This document shows positions 51,431 through 59,765 of a DNA stretch of 64,000 nt, in pieces. Source of the DNA: Sanguibacter hominis ATCC BAA-789 (GTDB lineage Bacteria > Actinomycetota > Actinomycetes > Actinomycetales > Cellulomonadaceae); the NCBI RefSeq assembly GCF_012396185.1, contig NZ_JAAXOW010000001.1, positions 248,001-312,000 on the forward strand, written 5' to 3'. Positions within the stretch are counted from its first letter, which is position 1; every line of letters starts with the position of its first letter. A program made the translations under genes and the position numbers. The notes beneath the pieces were generated by a model. It was given only the letters and a program-made list of their open reading frames with translations, had not been told where the DNA came from and did not search any database.

Positions 51431-52675
51431 TCAGGCGTCGCCCCACGCGCCGCCGCGCCGGTAGGCGGGCGTCGCGACGGCGAGGACCGTCACCGCGAGC
51501 GCCACCGCGAGCGTCATGACCGCCGCCATCGCGACCGCCGTCCCGCCGAGCACCCCGACGAGCGGGCTGATCAGCCCCGCGAGGCCGGCCTGCATCGCCC
51601 CCATGAGCGCGGCCGCCGTGCCCGCCATGTGACCGTACGGCGTCAGGGCGATCATCGACGCGTTCGCCGGGATCATCCCCTGCATGCCCAGCACGAGCCA
51701 CAGCACGCACAGCAGCGCCACGAGCCCGCCCGCGCCCGTCGCGGTGACCGCGACGAGCGCAGCGCCGAGGCCCATCTGCACCACGAGCGCGACCCGCAGG
51801 ATCCGCATCGGCGACACGCGCCGCACGAGCGCCGCGTTGAGCTGCGCCGACCCGACGAGCGCCACACCGTTGATCGCGAACGCGATCGCGAACTGCTGCT
51901 CGCTGAGCCCGTACTCCTCCTGCAGCACGAACGTCGACCCGACGACGTACGACATGATTACCGCCTGCCCCAGCCCGGGGATGACGGCGACCGCCATGAA
52001 CTTCTTGTCCTTCAGCAGCGACGCGTAGCCGGCGGAGACGCCACGCGGGCCCGCGATGCGGCGCCGGTCCCCCGGCAGGGTCTCCGGCATGAAGCGCCAC
52101 ACGATCACCAGCAGCACCGCGCCGATCACGGCGAGCGCCGCGAACACGAGGTGCCACGTGCCGCGCGACGCGATCGCCCCGCCGACTGTGGGTGCGAACA
52201 GCGGCGCGACACCGATGACGAGCATCAGGCGTGACAGGAGGCGCGCGGCCTCGGCGCCGACGAACCGGTCACGGATGACCGCGATCGCGACGACCGACGC
52301 GGCCGCGTTGCAGAAGCCCTGCAGCACGCGCAGGGCGATCAGGATCTCGATCGTCGGAGCGACGATGCACGCGAGCGACACGAGCACGTGCGCCGCGACG
52401 CCGATCAGGACGGGCAGCCTCCGCCCGAACCTGTCGGAGAACGGGCCGATGACGAGCTGGCCGACGGCGCCACCGAGCAGCATCCCCGAGACGGTGAGCT
52501 GAGCGGCAGCCGCGGTCGAGCGGAGATCGAGCGCGACCGTCGGGAGCGACGGCAGGTACATGTCGACCGTGATCGCCGGCAGGGCCGCGAGCGCGCCGAG
52601 CATGAGCACCCACTTGAAGCCAGCGCCTCGGGGTGCGGGCGGGGCTGAGACGGGGTCGTTCGGGCGCGGGCTCAC
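51431..52675 (-). CDS. Bcr/CflA-type multidrug MFS exporter
   Basis: A 414-aa major facilitator with 12 hydrophobic segments. The Bcr/CflA landmarks are ITVDMYLPSLPTVALDL in TM1, the loop 2-3 motif GPFSDRFGRRLPVL and RVLQGFCNAAASVVAIAVIRDRF. These proton-driven pumps export drugs and sulfonamide-like compounds. GTG 52675 has TAAGAT 7 nt upstream. The Rrf2 gene follows on the same strand 49 nt later, so they may be linked. Confidence 0.9.
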   Translation of the reverse strand: MSPRPNDPVSAPPAPRGAGFKWVLMLGALAALPAITVDMYLPSLPTVALDLRSTAAAAQLTVSGMLLGGAVGQLVIGPFSDRFGRRLPVLIGVAAHVLVSLACIVAPTIEILIALRVLQGFCNAAASVVAIAVIRDRFVGAEAARLLSRLMLVIGVAPLFAPTVGGAIASRGTWHLVFAALAVIGAVLLVIVWRFMPETLPGDRRRIAGPRGVSAGYASLLKDKKFMAVAVIPGLGQAVIMSYVVGSTFVLQEEYGLSEQQFAIAFAINGVALVGSAQLNAALVRRVSPMRILRVALVVQMGLGAALVAVTATGAGGLVALLCVLWLVLGMQGMIPANASMIALTPYGHMAGTAAALMGAMQAGLAGLISPLVGVLGGTAVAMAAVMTLAVALAVTVLAVATPAYRRGGAWGDA

Positions 52676-52682
52676 ACGCTCG

Positions 52683-52688
52683 ATCTTA
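52683..52688 (-). promoter_or_regulatory. -10 box, leaderless MFS mRNA
   Basis: TAAGAT, then CGAGCGT and the GTG at 52675. Confidence 0.6.
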
Positions 52689-52813
52689 TCGATTCGATCC
52701 AGTGGCAGACCTCGCGGCAGCGGCTGTCACGGAGGCATGCGTCACAGCTCTGCGGTCGCGACGGTCTCGTGTCACGCCGTGGGGAACCGTCGGGCAGGGC
52801 GGCGCCGTGCGGC

Positions 52814-53203
52814 TCAGGGCACCGCGACCTCGATGCCGACCGAGGCGCGGCCCAGGGTCAGGGTCGCAGGCCCCGGCGGCGTCTCGGCGGGGACCGTCAC
52901 GCTCGTGCGGACCGACGCGTCGGCCGCGGCGTCGAACGTCCCGAACAAGACCGTCTCAGTGCCCTCGGTGTCCGGGGCCAGCGTGAGCGGGAGCCCCGTG
53001 CTCACCGGGCTCGGCCCCTCGCCCTGGTCGTGGCACGCCGCGAGGAAGCCCTCGCCGGTCACGGTCACCGTGCCGCCTGCCACGACCCGCTCTGGCTCGA
53101 CGGTGACCCTCGGTGCCGCGCACTGCGCGTCGCCCGACGTGCACCCGGCCAGGGACGTCGCCCCTACCACCGCGAGCAGCATGCCGCTCCTGAACCGCGC
53201 CAT
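52814..53203 (-). CDS. Putative lipoprotein
   Basis: A 129-aa secreted protein. The signal peptide ends in the lipobox SLAGC, with lipidated Cys21. The mature part is a small beta-sandwich-like domain with VTVEPERVVAGGTVTVTGEGF and a Cys pair (CAAP and AACHD) that could form a disulfide. No function is recognised. GGGGGA lies 6 nt before the ATG. Confidence 0.75.
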   Translation of the reverse strand: MARFRSGMLLAVVGATSLAGCTSGDAQCAAPRVTVEPERVVAGGTVTVTGEGFLAACHDQGEGPSPVSTGLPLTLAPDTEGTETVLFGTFDAAADASVRTSVTVPAETPPGPATLTLGRASVGIEVAVP

Positions 53204-53369
53204 CGTCGTCCCCCCTTTGCACGCCAGGTCGACGCGTCCGCGTCGTCGCCGGTCGCGTCACGAGCAGCCTCCCACCGACGGCGCTACCTGACCAGGGCCA
53301 GGACTCGCCGGACCGCTGCCGCTCGCCGCCTCCCGCGCCGATGTCAGAGGGGTGCGGGACAGTGGAGGC

Positions 53370-54104
53370 ATGTGCGGACGCTTCGCCTCGTTTCGGCAGA
53401 CCCAGGACCTGCTCGACGCCTTCATGATCGACCCGACGCTCCCCCTCGACCCGGAGCTCGCGGCCTGGCAGGCGTCGTGGAACGTCGCGCCCACCGACCC
53501 GGTGCGGATCGTCGTCGAGCGCGCACCGCGCGGTGCGGCACCGGGAGCGGCAGCCGAACGGTCGCTGCGCCTCGCCCGCTGGGGTCTCGTGCCGTCCTGG
53601 TCCAAGGACCCGAAGGGCGGCGCCCGGATGATCAACGCGCGCAGCGAGACCCTCCTCGAGAAGCCCGCGTTCGCCAAGCCGATGGCGGCCCGCCGCTGCC
53701 TCGTGCCGACCGAGGGCTACTACGAGTGGAAGGCGGGCGCCGACCCGAAGGCCCGCAAGCAGCCTTACTTCATCCGCCCCACGAGCGAGGGCGTGACCGC
53801 GTTCGCGGGCCTCTACGAGTTCTGGCGCGACAAGGACAAGGCCGACGACGACCCAGCACGCTGGCTCGTCACCACGACCGTCATCACGAAAGCCGCGACA
53901 GGCGACATGCTCGACCTCCACGACCGAGTGCCCGCCGTGCTCCAGCCCGATCTCTGGGCCGAGTGGCTCGCTCCCACGACGAGCGCCAGCGACGCCCGGG
54001 CCCTTCTCGACGTCCCCGTCCCCGACCTCGAGTGGTACCCCGTCAGCGCTGCGGTCAGCACCGCGACCACCGAAGGGCCGCAGCTCATCCAACCGGTCTC
54101 CTGA
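53370..54104 (+). CDS. SRAP/HMCES-type abasic-site protein (YedK-like)
   Basis: A 244-aa SOS-response-associated peptidase. Catalytic Cys2 (MCGRF, after Met removal) links covalently to abasic sites in single-stranded DNA. WNVAPTDPV, LVPTEGYYEWKA (Glu) and DRVPAVLQPD with His in DLHDR complete the active site. GGAGG lies before ATG 53370. Together with the accessory SSB near the left edge it belongs to single-strand DNA protection, though the genes are far apart. Confidence 0.95.
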   Translation: MCGRFASFRQTQDLLDAFMIDPTLPLDPELAAWQASWNVAPTDPVRIVVERAPRGAAPGAAAERSLRLARWGLVPSWSKDPKGGARMINARSETLLEKPAFAKPMAARRCLVPTEGYYEWKAGADPKARKQPYFIRPTSEGVTAFAGLYEFWRDKDKADDDPARWLVTTTVITKAATGDMLDLHDRVPAVLQPDLWAEWLAPTTSASDARALLDVPVPDLEWYPVSAAVSTATTEGPQLIQPVS

Positions 54105-54122
54105 CCGGCAGAGGCGACGCAG

Positions 54123-55169
54123 TCAGTGCGCCTCGGGCGCGCGCGCCCAGTCCAGCCGCACCGGCGTCAGCACGCCCAGCCCCGCGACCTCACGCGGCTC
54201 GAGCGTCGTCTGAGCGAAGCGCGGGTTGTTCACCAGACGGTGCGCCGTCACCTGGTCCATCAGCACCGTCGACGGAGCCGCCTGGTCCGTGAGCCGCGAC
54301 GCCAGGTTCACGCTCGGACCGAACACGTCACCGAACCGCGACAGCACACGGCCCCACACGAGGCTCACGCGCACGGGCCGTCCCGCATATCCCGCGACCG
54401 CCATGTCGGCCTCGTCCGCGCTCGCCAGGCTCAGCGCGACGTCAGCACCCGTCACCACGTCGTCAGCGATGAACAGCAGCGCGTCACCCACCGTCTTGAC
54501 CACACGGCCACCGTTCGCCGTGACGATGTCCCGAGCACGCGTCTCGAACGTCTGGATGAACTCCGCGAACTCGCTCGCACCGAGCTGAGCCGTCAGCCGC
54601 GTGAACGACACGATGTCCGCAAACCCCACCGCACGCGGCAGCGGCAGCTCGCCACCCTCCGCACGCGCGACCGAGTCGCGACGCACCCCCGCACCGAACT
54701 CGACCGCCTGCCTGCCCACCAGCGCCGCCATCTGCCGGCGCCACGCATGGACGAGCTGCTTCTCGAGCGCAGGCGCCAGCCGTGACATCTCCTGCGCCAC
54801 CTTGAGGCGCGCCTCCGGGTCGCTCACCCCGTCCCGGCGGACGACGTGATCGACGAGCGCCTCGAAGTGCCACAACGACAGCCGCTCCGTCGAGTGCCCG
54901 ACTGACCGGATGAGCGTGCCCATCGTGCGGTCGTCGAGCCCCTCACGGCTCGACTCCTGCGCAAGGTGCCGCAGAGCGTTCGCGTCCTCGTGCGTGAACT
55001 CTCGCGCCGACGGGTCCGTCACCGGGAGCCCCATGAGCTGCCAGTACCGCTGCGCGAACTCCGGCTCGAGCCCCGCCTCCTCGGCGAGCTCGTCCAGGTT
55101 CAGCTCGGGTCCGCCCCCGAGCAGCGCGGCGATGAGCTGCTCAGCAGCGTCGGACCAGGAGGAGAGCAC
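54123..55169 (-). CDS. Class III adenylyl cyclase with regulatory N-terminal domain
   Basis: A 348-aa protein. Residues 1-~170 form the Rv1264-like regulatory domain (LDELAEEAGLEPEFAQRYWQLMGLP, FTHEDANALRHLAQE). The catalytic domain has all six canonical residues: metal Asp185 and Asp229 (FADIVSFT, TVGDALLF), substrate pair Lys225/Asp281, and Asn288/Arg292 (GDVFGPSVNLASRL). ATP to cAMP is therefore expected. In Rv1264 this N-domain makes the enzyme pH-sensitive; the same is inferred. Its TAGGAT -10 overlaps the birA stop codon, so it can be transcribed separately. Confidence 0.92.
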   Translation of the reverse strand: MLSSWSDAAEQLIAALLGGGPELNLDELAEEAGLEPEFAQRYWQLMGLPVTDPSAREFTHEDANALRHLAQESSREGLDDRTMGTLIRSVGHSTERLSLWHFEALVDHVVRRDGVSDPEARLKVAQEMSRLAPALEKQLVHAWRRQMAALVGRQAVEFGAGVRRDSVARAEGGELPLPRAVGFADIVSFTRLTAQLGASEFAEFIQTFETRARDIVTANGGRVVKTVGDALLFIADDVVTGADVALSLASADEADMAVAGYAGRPVRVSLVWGRVLSRFGDVFGPSVNLASRLTDQAAPSTVLMDQVTAHRLVNNPRFAQTTLEPREVAGLGVLTPVRLDWARAPEAH

Positions 55170-55175
55170 GGCCCC

Positions 55176-55181
55176 ATCCTA
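55176..55181 (-). promoter_or_regulatory. -10 box of cyclase, overlapping birA stop
   Basis: TAGGAT, whose first three bases are the birA TAG. GGGGCC (6 nt) separates it from the GTG at 55169. Confidence 0.55.
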
Positions 55182-56051
55182 GGCGGAGCCGACGGTCCGA
55201 ACGTGGCTCACGTCACCGCTGCGCACCTCGCACCTCTCACCGTCCGCCAGCTCGAGCAGGAGCGACCCGTCCGCCCCGAGCCCCACCGCGGCGCCCCGTA
55301 CCTCCTTGCCGCCCGGCACGAGGACGCGCACCTCACGACCGATCGTCGCCATGCGCGCCTCGACCTCACTACCGAGCCCAGCCGCGAACGCGTCACCGTC
55401 CCCGTCACGCCACTGCCGGACGACGTCCGCGAGCGACTCCTGCAGCGCCGTCAGCAGCATCTCCCGCGACGGCGACGCTCCCGAGAGCCACAGCGACGAC
55501 GCGCTCGGCACCGGCAGCTCGTCCGCCGTCTGCAGCACGTTCAGGCCCAGGCCCACGACCACACGCTCGTCGTCGACCACCTCCGTGAGGATGCCGCCCA
55601 CCTTCCGCAGCGCACCCCAGCCGAGCATGTCCTCGCCGTCGGGCGCCTCGACGAGCAGGTCGTTCGGCCACTTCGTCAGGACCTGCACGCCCGTCGTCGC
55701 GCTCACCGCACGCGACGCCGCGAGGCCCGTCAGGAGGGGCAACCATCCCCACGTGTCACGCGGTGTGCCGGGCGCGAGCAGCAACGAGCACGTCAGCGCC
55801 GTGTGCGGCGGCGTCTGCCACGCCCGGTCGAGCCGGCCACGGCCCTGCGTCTGGTGGTCCGCGACGACGAGCGACGGCAACGGCCACGCGTGCGCCTGCG
55901 CACGCGCCTCCTCGACGAGGTACGTGTTCGTCGACCCGACCTCACCGAGCACGACGACGCGCGCCGCGATCCCCGTCGGCGCCCTCAGCAGGTCCTGGAC
56001 CAGCCCAGCATCGAGCCGGTGACGCGGGGGCAGCGCAGTGACGTCGTCCAT
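55179..56051 (-). CDS. birA: Biotin-[acetyl/propionyl-CoA-carboxylase] ligase
   Basis: A 290-aa monofunctional ligase that transfers biotin to carboxylase carrier proteins. LGEVGSTNTYLVEEA, the biotinyl-AMP loop QGRGRLDRAW (70-76), TKWPNDLLVEA and GGILTEVV are present. There is no helix-turn-helix, so it cannot act as a repressor like E. coli BirA. The divergent neighbour pccB encodes the carboxyltransferase half of an acyl-CoA carboxylase, a natural functional link. Confidence 0.95.
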   Translation of the reverse strand: MDDVTALPPRHRLDAGLVQDLLRAPTGIAARVVVLGEVGSTNTYLVEEARAQAHAWPLPSLVVADHQTQGRGRLDRAWQTPPHTALTCSLLLAPGTPRDTWGWLPLLTGLAASRAVSATTGVQVLTKWPNDLLVEAPDGEDMLGWGALRKVGGILTEVVDDERVVVGLGLNVLQTADELPVPSASSLWLSGASPSREMLLTALQESLADVVRQWRDGDGDAFAAGLGSEVEARMATIGREVRVLVPGGKEVRGAAVGLGADGSLLLELADGERCEVRSGDVSHVRTVGSA

Positions 56052-56155
56052 GCCCCCATCTTGCCCCCGTCAGCCAGCCGCGCTTGTGCGTTCCCGACGA
56101 AATCTCTCGCCCTTAGCCGTGCGCGGCCTGCACTGGCGGCGCCAAGGGCGCGGCC

Positions 56156-56161
56156 TAGGCT
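56156..56161 (+). promoter_or_regulatory. -10 box, leaderless pccB mRNA
   Basis: TAGGCT, then CGGGGG and the GTG at 56168. Confidence 0.6.
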
Positions 56162-56167
56162 CGGGGG

Positions 56168-57763
56168 GTGACCGACGTGAACACGACCGACGCGACCCCG
56201 GCCTCCTCGAAGGTCGCTGATCTGCAGGAACGACGCAGGTCCGCGATCGACGTCCCCGAGGCGGCAGCACGCGAGAAGCAGCACGCCCGCGGCAAGAAGA
56301 CCGCCCGCGAGCGCATCGAGGCGCTCCTCGACGAGGGCAGCTTCGTCGAGCTCGACGCGTACGCGACGCACCGCTCGACGAACTTCGGCCTCGACAAGAG
56401 GCGCGTCCCCGGCGACGGCGTCGTCGTCGGGCACGGCACGGTCGACGGCCGCCAGGTGTGCATCTACTCGCAGGACTTCACCGTCTTCGGCGGCAGCCTC
56501 GGCGAGGTGCACGGCCAGAAGATCACCAAGGTCATGGACCTCGCCCTGCGCACCGGCGTGCCGCTCATCGGCATCTCCGACGGCGGCGGCGCACGCATCC
56601 AGGAAGGCGTCGCCGCGCTCACGCAGTTCGCAGAGATCTTCCGCCGCAACGTCGCCGCGTCGGGCGTGATCCCGCAGATCTCGCTCATCCTCGGCCCGAG
56701 CGCGGGCGGCGCGGTCTACTCCCCCGCCCTGACCGACTTCATCGTCATGGCGGACGGCACGTCCAACATGTTCATCACCGGCCCCGACGTCATCCGGGCC
56801 GTCACCGGCGAGGACGTCGGCTTCGAGGAGCTCGGCGGAGCGACGACGCACAGCACGCGATCCGGAGTCGCCCACTACATGGGCGCCGACGAGGACGACG
56901 CGATCGACTACGTCCGCCACCTGCTCGCCTACCTGCCCCAGAACAACATGACGGACGCCCCGACGTTCCCCCTCGACGTCGACCTCGAGGTCACGGACGA
57001 GGACCTCGAGCTCGACACGCTCGTCCCCGCCTCCGACTCCCAGCCGTACGACATGCGCACGGTCATCGAGCACATCGTCGACGACGGCGAGTTCCTGGAG
57101 GTCCAGCCGCTGTTCGCCGGCAACGTCCTCGTCGGGTTCGCGCACGTCGACGGGCAGTCCGTCGGCATCGTGGCGAACCAGCCGCTCAACATGGCCGGCA
57201 CGCTCGACATCGACGCCGCCGAGAAGGCTGCGCGCTTCGTGCGGACGTGCGACGCGTTCAACATCCCCGTGCTCACCCTCGTCGACGTCCCCGGCTTCCT
57301 GCCTGGCACCGACCAGGAGTGGAACGGCATCATCCGCCGCGGTGCCAAGCTCATCTACGCGTACGCGGAGGCAACCGTCCCGCTCGTCACCGTCATCACG
57401 CGCAAGGCCTACGGCGGCGCCTACATCGTCATGGGCTCCAAGCAGCTCGGCGCGGACATCAACCTCGCATGGCCGACCGCCCAGATCGCCGTCATGGGGT
57501 CGGGCGGCGCCGTCAACATCCTGCAGCGCGGGGCGCTCAAGGCTGCTGCCGACGCCGGTCTCGACGTGGACGCCGAGCGCCGCCGCCTGACCGCGGAGTA
57601 CGAGGACGCGATCGTCAACCCGTGGGACGCCGCCCAGCGCGGCTACGTCGACGACGTCATCGCGCCGTCGACCACACGCGTGCAGGTCGTGCGCGCCCTG
57701 CGCGCGCTGCGCACCAAGCGTGCCTCCCTCCCGCCCAAGAAGCATGGGAACATCCCCCTGTGA
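56168..57763 (+). CDS. pccB: Acyl-CoA carboxylase carboxyltransferase beta subunit
   Basis: A 531-aa carboxyltransferase that moves carboxyl from biotin to propionyl- or acetyl-CoA. [22 protein letters not shown] starts the domain. Oxyanion-hole loops [13 protein letters not shown] and [17 protein letters not shown], and the second-half [17 protein letters not shown] and [10 protein letters not shown], are intact. The residue pattern around the specificity site cannot decide propionyl against acetyl. It is followed by a GTGA-overlapped acidic ORF and the epsilon subunit, forming one operon; the biotinylated alpha subunit is elsewhere. Confidence 0.95.
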   Translation: MTDVNTTDATPASSKVADLQERRRSAIDVPEAAAREKQHARGKKTARERIEALLDEGSFVELDAYATHRSTNFGLDKRRVPGDGVVVGHGTVDGRQVCIYSQDFTVFGGSLGEVHGQKITKVMDLALRTGVPLIGISDGGGARIQEGVAALTQFAEIFRRNVAASGVIPQISLILGPSAGGAVYSPALTDFIVMADGTSNMFITGPDVIRAVTGEDVGFEELGGATTHSTRSGVAHYMGADEDDAIDYVRHLLAYLPQNNMTDAPTFPLDVDLEVTDEDLELDTLVPASDSQPYDMRTVIEHIVDDGEFLEVQPLFAGNVLVGFAHVDGQSVGIVANQPLNMAGTLDIDAAEKAARFVRTCDAFNIPVLTLVDVPGFLPGTDQEWNGIIRRGAKLIYAYAEATVPLVTVITRKAYGGAYIVMGSKQLGADINLAWPTAQIAVMGSGGAVNILQRGALKAAADAGLDVDAERRRLTAEYEDAIVNPWDAAQRGYVDDVIAPSTTRVQVVRALRALRTKRASLPPKKHGNIPL

Positions 57764-58284
57764 CGAGCTCTGCACCCACCCCCGACCCCGCCGACATCCC
57801 GGACGACGTCGACCCCCGCCACCGCGCGCCGCTCGTCGTCGACGCGACACCCCTGCACGCGCTCGTCGACGAGCTCAGCGCACTCATGCACTCCTACGTG
57901 AGCACCGCCGTCGGCGTGCGCGCCGAGTTCGACGCCGCGACCGCCGAGGACGACCCCCGGGTCGGGGACCTCGAAGACCGGATCGCACGCCTCAACACGC
58001 GCCTCGGCGAGGCGTTCGAGCAGCAGCTCGGCCTCGTCTCCGGGCACACGGCCGAGTCCTGGGAGGACGACGACGAGGACGACGAGGACGATGACGACGA
58101 GAGCGGGACGTTCGAGCTGACGTTCGTCGTCGACCTCGACGACGACCTCGACCACGACGCGCAGCTCGCGCTCGTCGAGAACCTCGGCACCGCGACCGCG
58201 GACCAGCTCGAGGCCGCGGGGCTCGACGTCCAGCACTGGGGCGTGGCCTACCTCGGCGACGAGGACGAGGACGACGAGGAGTGA
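57760..58284 (+). CDS. Acidic protein of unknown function inside pccB operon
   Basis: A 174-aa protein between pccB and accE with 4-nt GTGA overlaps on both sides. Two helical segments ([28 protein letters not shown] and [16 protein letters not shown]) surround a Gly/Asp-poor linker, then a run of Asp/Glu near residues 109-122. A repetitive acidic C-terminus ([25 protein letters not shown]) follows. No family is recognised. Its fixed place inside the carboxylase operon suggests a role with the complex. Confidence 0.7.
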   Translation: MTSSAPTPDPADIPDDVDPRHRAPLVVDATPLHALVDELSALMHSYVSTAVGVRAEFDAATAEDDPRVGDLEDRIARLNTRLGEAFEQQLGLVSGHTAESWEDDDEDDEDDDDESGTFELTFVVDLDDDLDHDAQLALVENLGTATADQLEAAGLDVQHWGVAYLGDEDEDDEE

Positions 58285-58499
58285 GCGTCCCGATGACCGA
58301 GCTGCCTCCCGTGCGGATCGTCCGCGGCACCCCCGACGACGACGAGGTCGCGGCCCTCATCGCCGGGCTCGCCGCCGCCCAGCAGGGCGACGCCGAGCCG
58401 GCCGCACCAGCACCTCGCTCAGCCTGGCGACGCGGGACCACCCGTGCCGGCGAGAGCTTCGGCCGGACGCCCGACGGCTGGCGCTGGAGCGTGCGCTGA
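58281..58499 (+). CDS. accE: Acyl-CoA carboxylase epsilon subunit
   Basis: A 72-aa protein matching the actinobacterial epsilon subunit: PPVRIVRGTPDDDEVAALIAGLAA, a short disordered linker and the C-terminal SFGRTPDGWRW. Epsilon stabilises the alpha-beta complex of actinobacterial carboxylases. GTG 58281 overlaps the preceding stop. Its 3' end overlaps the convergent acyltransferase gene by 81 bp. Confidence 0.85.
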   Translation: MSVPMTELPPVRIVRGTPDDDEVAALIAGLAAAQQGDAEPAAPAPRSAWRRGTTRAGESFGRTPDGWRWSVR

Positions 58500-59591
58500 C
58501 CCGCTGCTGACGCCGCGCACCCACCACGTCCCGCGCGGCTGGACGAGCCAGCCCGTCGCCCGCCGCACCGGCGCAGACGCAAGCACGAGGGCGACGAGCA
58601 CGGCCGCCGCCACGAGCACGACCAGGTCCGCTGCAGACGACACGTGGTCGAAGAGCCGCACCGACCGCGCCTGGCTCACGAGCAGCGTGTGCAGCACGTA
58701 CACGTACATCGCCCCGCTCCCGAGGTACGTCACCACCGGCAGGCGCCGCGTCGGGACGAGCAGCACGACCGCGACCGCGCCGCCCGCCGCCACCGCGAGG
58801 AGAAGGCCGCGCAGCCCGGCCTGGGCGACCTGCTCCTCCCAGGCGCCGTCGTACGGCAGCAGGCGCAGCGCCTTGCGCGGCACCGACCCGGCAAGGACGA
58901 GCAACGTGACGGTCGTCGCGCCCAGGACCGCCCCCGCCGCGACCCGCCACCCGTGACGCCCGCGGTCCTGCGCCCCCCACCACTGCCGCGCACCGCAGCT
59001 CCGCAACCACCACCCCAGCAGGAACAACGGGAAGAACGTCACCGTCCGCGCCGCGGAGAAGCCCTGTCCCACTTCGTCGAAGAACCCGACACCCAGCGCA
59101 GCCACGACAGCGACGGCTCCGTGCCACCGCACCAGGACCACCACCGGCAGGAGCAGACGCCACACGAACAGCGACAGCAGGAACCACATGCCGAACGCGG
59201 GAACCGCAGGCTCGTACCGCCAGATGTCGTCGACCAGCCCACGGCGCACGAACGCCAGGACGTCGACCGCGAGGTAGACGCCGAGGACGGACCGCACGAG
59301 CGCGACAGACCGGCGGCGGTCCAGCTGGCGTGCGTCGGAGAAGTAGCCCGCGACGAGCGCGAAGACCGGGATGCGCGCCGGCCACGTCGCCCAGTAGATC
59401 GCCGTCGCGGTCTCCGACCGCGCGAGCACCGGTTCGAGCGCGTGGCAGACGACGACGAGGACCGCCGCGACGATCCGCACGTTGTCCGGCCACGGGTCGC
59501 GCAGGGAAGGCGCCCGCTCCGCCGGCGCGGAGCCTCCCCGGCGGACGGTCGTCGGCGAGGGCGCACGGGACAGGAGCGGGATCGCGGTCAC
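58419..59591 (-). CDS. Acyltransferase-3 family membrane protein
   Basis: A 390-aa membrane O-acyltransferase-like protein with about ten helices. DPWPDNVRIVAAVLVVVCHALEPVL carries the conserved catalytic-type His, and YPEP-like loops follow in the middle (YEPAVPAFGMWFLLSL). YLGSGAMYVYVLHTLL near the C-terminus is family-typical. Its position beside nonulosonate genes suggests acetylation of a surface glycan; this is inference. GTG 59591 has TAGCCT 6 nt upstream. The C-terminus (VSSGSAHAPAPAVGRPAEAL) is low complexity. Confidence 0.8.
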   Translation of the reverse strand: MTAIPLLSRAPSPTTVRRGGSAPAERAPSLRDPWPDNVRIVAAVLVVVCHALEPVLARSETATAIYWATWPARIPVFALVAGYFSDARQLDRRRSVALVRSVLGVYLAVDVLAFVRRGLVDDIWRYEPAVPAFGMWFLLSLFVWRLLLPVVVLVRWHGAVAVVAALGVGFFDEVGQGFSAARTVTFFPLFLLGWWLRSCGARQWWGAQDRGRHGWRVAAGAVLGATTVTLLVLAGSVPRKALRLLPYDGAWEEQVAQAGLRGLLLAVAAGGAVAVVLLVPTRRLPVVTYLGSGAMYVYVLHTLLVSQARSVRLFDHVSSAADLVVLVAAAVLVALVLASAPVRRATGWLVQPRGTWWVRGVSSGSAHAPAPAVGRPAEALAGTGGPASPG

Positions 59592-59597
59592 GCGGGC

Positions 59598-59603
59598 AGG
59601 CTA
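59598..59603 (-). promoter_or_regulatory. -10 box, leaderless acyltransferase mRNA
   Basis: TAGCCT, then GCCCGC and the GTG at 59591. Confidence 0.55.
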
Positions 59604-59752
59604 GGCGGTCCGAGCGACCCCTGAACGTCCAGAACACGTCCCTCGGCGGACGTTCCCCAGGAGTTCACCGCGCCGACAGACCCGTCCCGGCTCGTCGCCA
59701 GGTCGACACCGTCCGTCCGTGCAGCGCACCCCGGCACGTCACCACGACTCCC

Positions 59753-59758
59753 TAGCGT
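59753..59758 (+). promoter_or_regulatory. -10 box, leaderless neuA-like mRNA
   Basis: TAGCGT, then CACCGAC (7 nt) and the GTG at 59766. It heads the nonulosonate genes. Confidence 0.6.
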
Positions 59759-59765
59759 CACCGAC

